Source: Anaerolineales bacterium
GTDB lineage: Bacteria > Chloroflexota > Anaerolineae > Anaerolineales > Villigracilaceae
Length of the DNA stretch: 43,936 bases
NCBI GenBank assembly: GCA_020060625.1
Contig: JAGUZU010000154.1
Span: forward strand, 1 to 43,936
Reading direction: 5' to 3'
The translations under genes were made by a program, and so were the position numbers. This document shows, in pieces, positions 41,207 through 43,936 of this stretch. The notes beneath the pieces were generated by a model that was not told the DNA's origin, did no database searches, and worked only from the letters and a program-made list of their open reading frames with translations. The first letter of the stretch is position 1. Each line of letters begins with the position of its first letter.

Positions 41207-42931
41207 ATGAAGCGCGGTAATCTCCTTGCACAGTTGGTTGTTCTTACAGCATTTGTGTTTTCTTCCTGCAATCTGCCATTGACAGAAGACTCATCTGCTT
41301 TGCCTGATTCAAGCACGCAGCCTCCAACGGAATCGTCCATTGATCCATCACAGCCGCAGGCGGAACATCGCATCGGCGTTCGTCAGGCGCAGGGCGTTGG
41401 AGAATTTTACGATAAACAGACGGGCGAGAAATTTATTCCCCGCGGCGCGAATTATGGGTTTGTGCCGCTGGGAGACGGTTATACCAATCTGGTATTGAAG
41501 GTGGGAATCTACGACCCGGCGCGGACGCGAGTTGATTTTGCTGAACTTGCCGGGTTGGGATACAACACCGTCCGTGTGTTTCTCGATCACTGCAATCAAG
41601 GAATGGGCTGCATCGGCGATGCGGATAATGTCGGATTGAATCCCGAATATCTGGATAACATCGCAGACATGATGTCCGCTGGACGCGAGACGGAAATGTA
41701 CATCCTGTTCACGTCCAATGACCTGCCGGATCAAGGCGGGTATTCGGAGGAAGCCAATTTCGGTTCGGGCGGGAATTTTTCAGGCTATCGCAATTCATAT
41801 TACCTGCGACCGAATGCGGTGACCGCCACGCGCCGTTATTGGCGCGATCTGTTGACCGGACTCGCGGAACGCAATGCGGCGTTCGATGCGGTCTTGGGCT
41901 GGCAGCTTCTCAACGAGCAATGGATGTTCATTGACCAGCCGCCTCTTTCGCTGACGAGCGGCGTGGTCGAGACGACAACCGGCTCCTACGATATGAGCAA
42001 CCCGGACCAAAAGACTCAAATGGTCAGTGATGGGCTGGTCTATTACATCGCGCAGATGAAAGAAGAGATTTTGATCCATGACCCGACGGCGCTGGTGACG
42101 ATGGGATTTTTCGTTCCTGAAATTGCCGCGCCAGGCTGGTATGTGGAGACCGCCTCACTCCTCCAGAAATCTGATTTGGATTTCTTCGACTTTCATGCCT
42201 ACCCGGGCGGACCCAGTTTTCGAGACCATGCCGAACACTTCGGCATGATTGGCTATGACGCCAAGCCCATTGTATTGGGCGAGTACGGCGCGTTCCGCCA
42301 CATCTACCCGGAGATTGATTCCGCCGCGCGCGTCATCAGCAAATGGGCGGCAGAGTCCTGTGACTATGGCTTCGACGGCTGGCTTTACTGGACGTATTAT
42401 CCCTCCGATGCCCGCGCGGGTGATCGTACCTGGGGGCTGACGGATGAAGATGGTTACATGTTGCATCTATTCGCGCCTGTGAATCAGCCAGACCCTTGCA
42501 TGGAAATTGAAATTCCCAACGATAATCTGGCATACGAGAAGCCGGTCACTGCGTCGAAGAGTCTGCCGGGCGAACCTCCCGCAAATGCTGTGGACGATAA
42601 TGCTGGCACGCAGTGGGGCGCGGGCGATGGACCTGTCCAATGGATTCAGGTGGATTTGCAGGGAATCTATCGCATCACGGAGATTCGTTTGTTGGTAGCG
42701 CAATATCCGGCGGGAAATACCGTTCATCGCGTGCAAGTCCGCGTTTCAGGCAGTGACGCCTTTGAGACCATCCATGAGTTCAACGGCTCGACGAACGATA
42801 ACAACTGGCTGGTTTTTGAGCCCGATGCGCCTCTCGAAAACGTGAGCCAGATCCGCGTGCAGACGATTGCCAGTCCTTCCTGGGTGGCGTGGAAGGAAAT
42901 TCAAGTATATGGAGAGGCACAAACTCCATAA
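41207..42931 (+). CDS. Lipoprotein glycoside hydrolase (clan GH-A, GH5-like) with C-terminal F5/8-type carbohydrate-binding domain
   Basis: The 574-aa protein has a lipoprotein signal (FVFSSC, acylated C21), an S/P/Q-rich spacer (22-60), and a TIM-barrel glycosidase starting FIPRGANYGFVPLG. E237 in LGWQLLNEQW is the expected acid/base (N-E pair), and E359 in IVLGEYG the nucleophile. From about residue 445 a discoidin/F5-8C domain follows (ASKSLPGEPPANAVDDN ... TQWGAGDGPVQWIQVDL). It probably cleaves beta-linked polysaccharide (mannan or glucan) at the cell surface. The start at 41207 follows GGGAG by five bases. It is an unusual guest between ruvB and queA. Confidence 0.87.
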   Translation: MKRGNLLAQLVVLTAFVFSSCNLPLTEDSSALPDSSTQPPTESSIDPSQPQAEHRIGVRQAQGVGEFYDKQTGEKFIPRGANYGFVPLGDGYTNLVLKVGIYDPARTRVDFAELAGLGYNTVRVFLDHCNQGMGCIGDADNVGLNPEYLDNIADMMSAGRETEMYILFTSNDLPDQGGYSEEANFGSGGNFSGYRNSYYLRPNAVTATRRYWRDLLTGLAERNAAFDAVLGWQLLNEQWMFIDQPPLSLTSGVVETTTGSYDMSNPDQKTQMVSDGLVYYIAQMKEEILIHDPTALVTMGFFVPEIAAPGWYVETASLLQKSDLDFFDFHAYPGGPSFRDHAEHFGMIGYDAKPIVLGEYGAFRHIYPEIDSAARVISKWAAESCDYGFDGWLYWTYYPSDARAGDRTWGLTDEDGYMLHLFAPVNQPDPCMEIEIPNDNLAYEKPVTASKSLPGEPPANAVDDNAGTQWGAGDGPVQWIQVDLQGIYRITEIRLLVAQYPAGNTVHRVQVRVSGSDAFETIHEFNGSTNDNNWLVFEPDAPLENVSQIRVQTIASPSWVAWKEIQVYGEAQTP

Positions 42932-42945
42932 CTTGGAATGCAGTC

Positions 42946-43173
42946 ATGGAAAATATTGCCCGCTACCTCATGCTCGGCGGAATCGCCCTCTTTCTGATTG
43001 GCGGCGGAGTATATCTTGCGTCCAAATTTGGCATTCCGCTGGGGCGCCTGCCCGGTGATATCCGCATTGAAGGAGAGAATGGAAGTTTCTATTTCCCCGT
43101 CACGAGTTCGATATTGATTTCTGTTCTTCTCACAATTATCTTTAATATCATTTCCCGATTCCTGCAAAAGTGA
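42946..43173 (+). CDS. DUF2905-family small membrane protein
   Basis: The 75-aa protein has two TM helices (YLMLGGIALFLIGGGVYLAS and SSILISVLLTIIFNIISRFL) joined by the family motif IPLGRLPGDIRIEGENGSFY-F-P. Its function is unknown, but it commonly sits next to ruvB/queA. The ATG at 42946 begins the recognisable domain; the open frame upstream overlaps the hydrolase gene. The stop overlaps the queA start (GTGA). Confidence 0.9.
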   Translation: MENIARYLMLGGIALFLIGGGVYLASKFGIPLGRLPGDIRIEGENGSFYFPVTSSILISVLLTIIFNIISRFLQK

Positions 43174-43936
43174 AATTGAAAACCTCCGACTTCGACTACC
43201 ATCTCCCTGAATCTTCCATTGCTCAAACGCCCGTCGAGCCGCGCGATTCTTCGCGTTTGCTTGTGCTTCATCGTCTCACAGGCGAATTGGAACATAAAAC
43301 CTTTCGCGATATCAAATCCTACCTCAAGGCGGGGGATTTGCTTGTTTTGAACCAGACGCGCGTCATCCCCGCTCGCATCTTTGCCCAAAAAGAGACGGGC
43401 GGCAAGGTGGAACTTCTCCTTCTGCGCCGCCGCGACGAATTGACGTGGGAAGCCCTCGTTGGCGGGAAAGGGCTGCGCGTAGGCAAGCGGGTGTTTATCG
43501 GGATGAACGAGGATACGTCATCGAAAGTCGAAGCCGAGGTCGTGGAAATTCTGAACGGCTCGGAGCGGGTAATCAAATTCTCCGAACCCATCGAGCCATA
43601 TTTCCCGAAAATCGGACACGTCCCACTCCCGCCGTACATTCATGAAACATTGAGCGACGCCGAACGCTATCAGACTGTCTTTGCAAGGGAATCCGGCTCC
43701 GCCGCCGCTCCCACAGCTGGACTGCACTTCACGCCTCAATTGCTGGATGAGATTCAAGTGATGGGCGTAAAAATCGCTTATGTCACCTTGCATGTTGGGC
43801 TGGATACGTTTGCGCCTGTCACTGAAGACAGCCCCGAAGAACACAAAATCCATTCCGAGTGGTGTCAGCTCCCGCAAGAGACAGCGGACGCCATCAACGA
43901 GACAAAGCGCAATGGCGGGCGGATTATCGCGGTTGG
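43170..43936 (+). CDS. queA: S-adenosylmethionine:tRNA ribosyltransferase-isomerase QueA (cut by window end)
   Basis: The first about 255 residues are present: KLKTSDFDYHLPESSIAQTP, EPRDSSRLLVLHR, LLVLNQTRVIPARI, and the family signature region ESGSAAAPTAGLHFTPQLLD and HVGLDTFAPV. QueA transfers the ribosyl part of SAM to preQ1 at the tRNA wobble base in queuosine synthesis. Translation starts on GTG at 43170, overlapping the DUF2905 stop by four bases. The frame is open to the end of the window, so only the 3' end is missing. Confidence 0.95.
   Translation, partial: MKLKTSDFDYHLPESSIAQTPVEPRDSSRLLVLHRLTGELEHKTFRDIKSYLKAGDLLVLNQTRVIPARIFAQKETGGKVELLLLRRRDELTWEALVGGKGLRVGKRVFIGMNEDTSSKVEAEVVEILNGSERVIKFSEPIEPYFPKIGHVPLPPYIHETLSDAERYQTVFARESGSAAAPTAGLHFTPQLLDEIQVMGVKIAYVTLHVGLDTFAPVTEDSPEEHKIHSEWCQLPQETADAINETKRNGGRIIAV

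Overview
The window looks like chromosomal DNA of a Chloroflexota bacterium, probably class Anaerolineae. This is inferred from gene content and style: long LuxR/SARP-type regulators with TPRs, secreted proteins with P/T-rich linkers, DUF4491 proteins inside a haem operon, and abundant palindromic and tandem repeats between and inside genes. No rRNA, tRNA or CRISPR array was seen. Most genes are on the minus strand in tightly packed operons with 4-bp start/stop overlaps.

Layout. (1) 34-3957: a secreted beta-lactamase-fold serine hydrolase, a divergent NarL-type two-component pair whose promoter suggests a leaderless mRNA, and a transposase remnant. (2) 3969-6278: a large secreted serine hydrolase with a P/T linker. 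(3) 6358-13025: a minus-strand operon for a peptide/nickel-type ABC importer (binding lipoprotein, two permeases, two ATPases) ending in a nitrilase-family amidohydrolase. It diverges from a 1093-aa MalT/SARP-like regulator (13153-16434), and a perfect 11+11 bp inverted repeat lies between them. (4) 16458-24666: a complete kdp potassium-ATPase operon (32-aa leader protein, kdpF, kdpA, kdpB, an extra 57-aa membrane protein, kdpC, kdpD, kdpE). (5) 24817-27377: a scar of gene fragments (kdpE, sodium-type ATP synthase beta, a TPR regulator with a stop codon) and decayed DNA. (6) 27378-39616: a 13-gene minus-strand haem supercluster. (7) 40176-43936: ruvB, a lipoprotein glycoside hydrolase, a DUF2905 protein and the start of queA.

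How the genes work together. hemA, hemL, hemB, hemC, hemD, hemE, hemY/cgoX, hemH/cpfC and hemQ/chdC together encode every step from glutamyl-tRNA to haem b by the coproporphyrin-dependent route. No hemF or hemN is in the cluster. A radical SAM/SPASM protein resembling AhbD sits directly before chdC and could perform the same last decarboxylation without oxygen. Three small membrane proteins of unknown role (two DUF4491 paralogues and a four-helix protein with an internal duplication) are built into the same operon.

The most unusual signal is repeat DNA inside reading frames. Several families of palindromic or short-tandem repeats lie between genes, and near-identical copies are translated in frame inside, or as the ends of, hemD, hemC, hemY, hemE, hemA, hemB, the radical SAM gene, a DUF4491 gene, kdpB, the ABC ATPase gene and the MalT-like regulator. 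This resembles the Rickettsia palindromic elements, but with several unrelated repeat families in one lineage.
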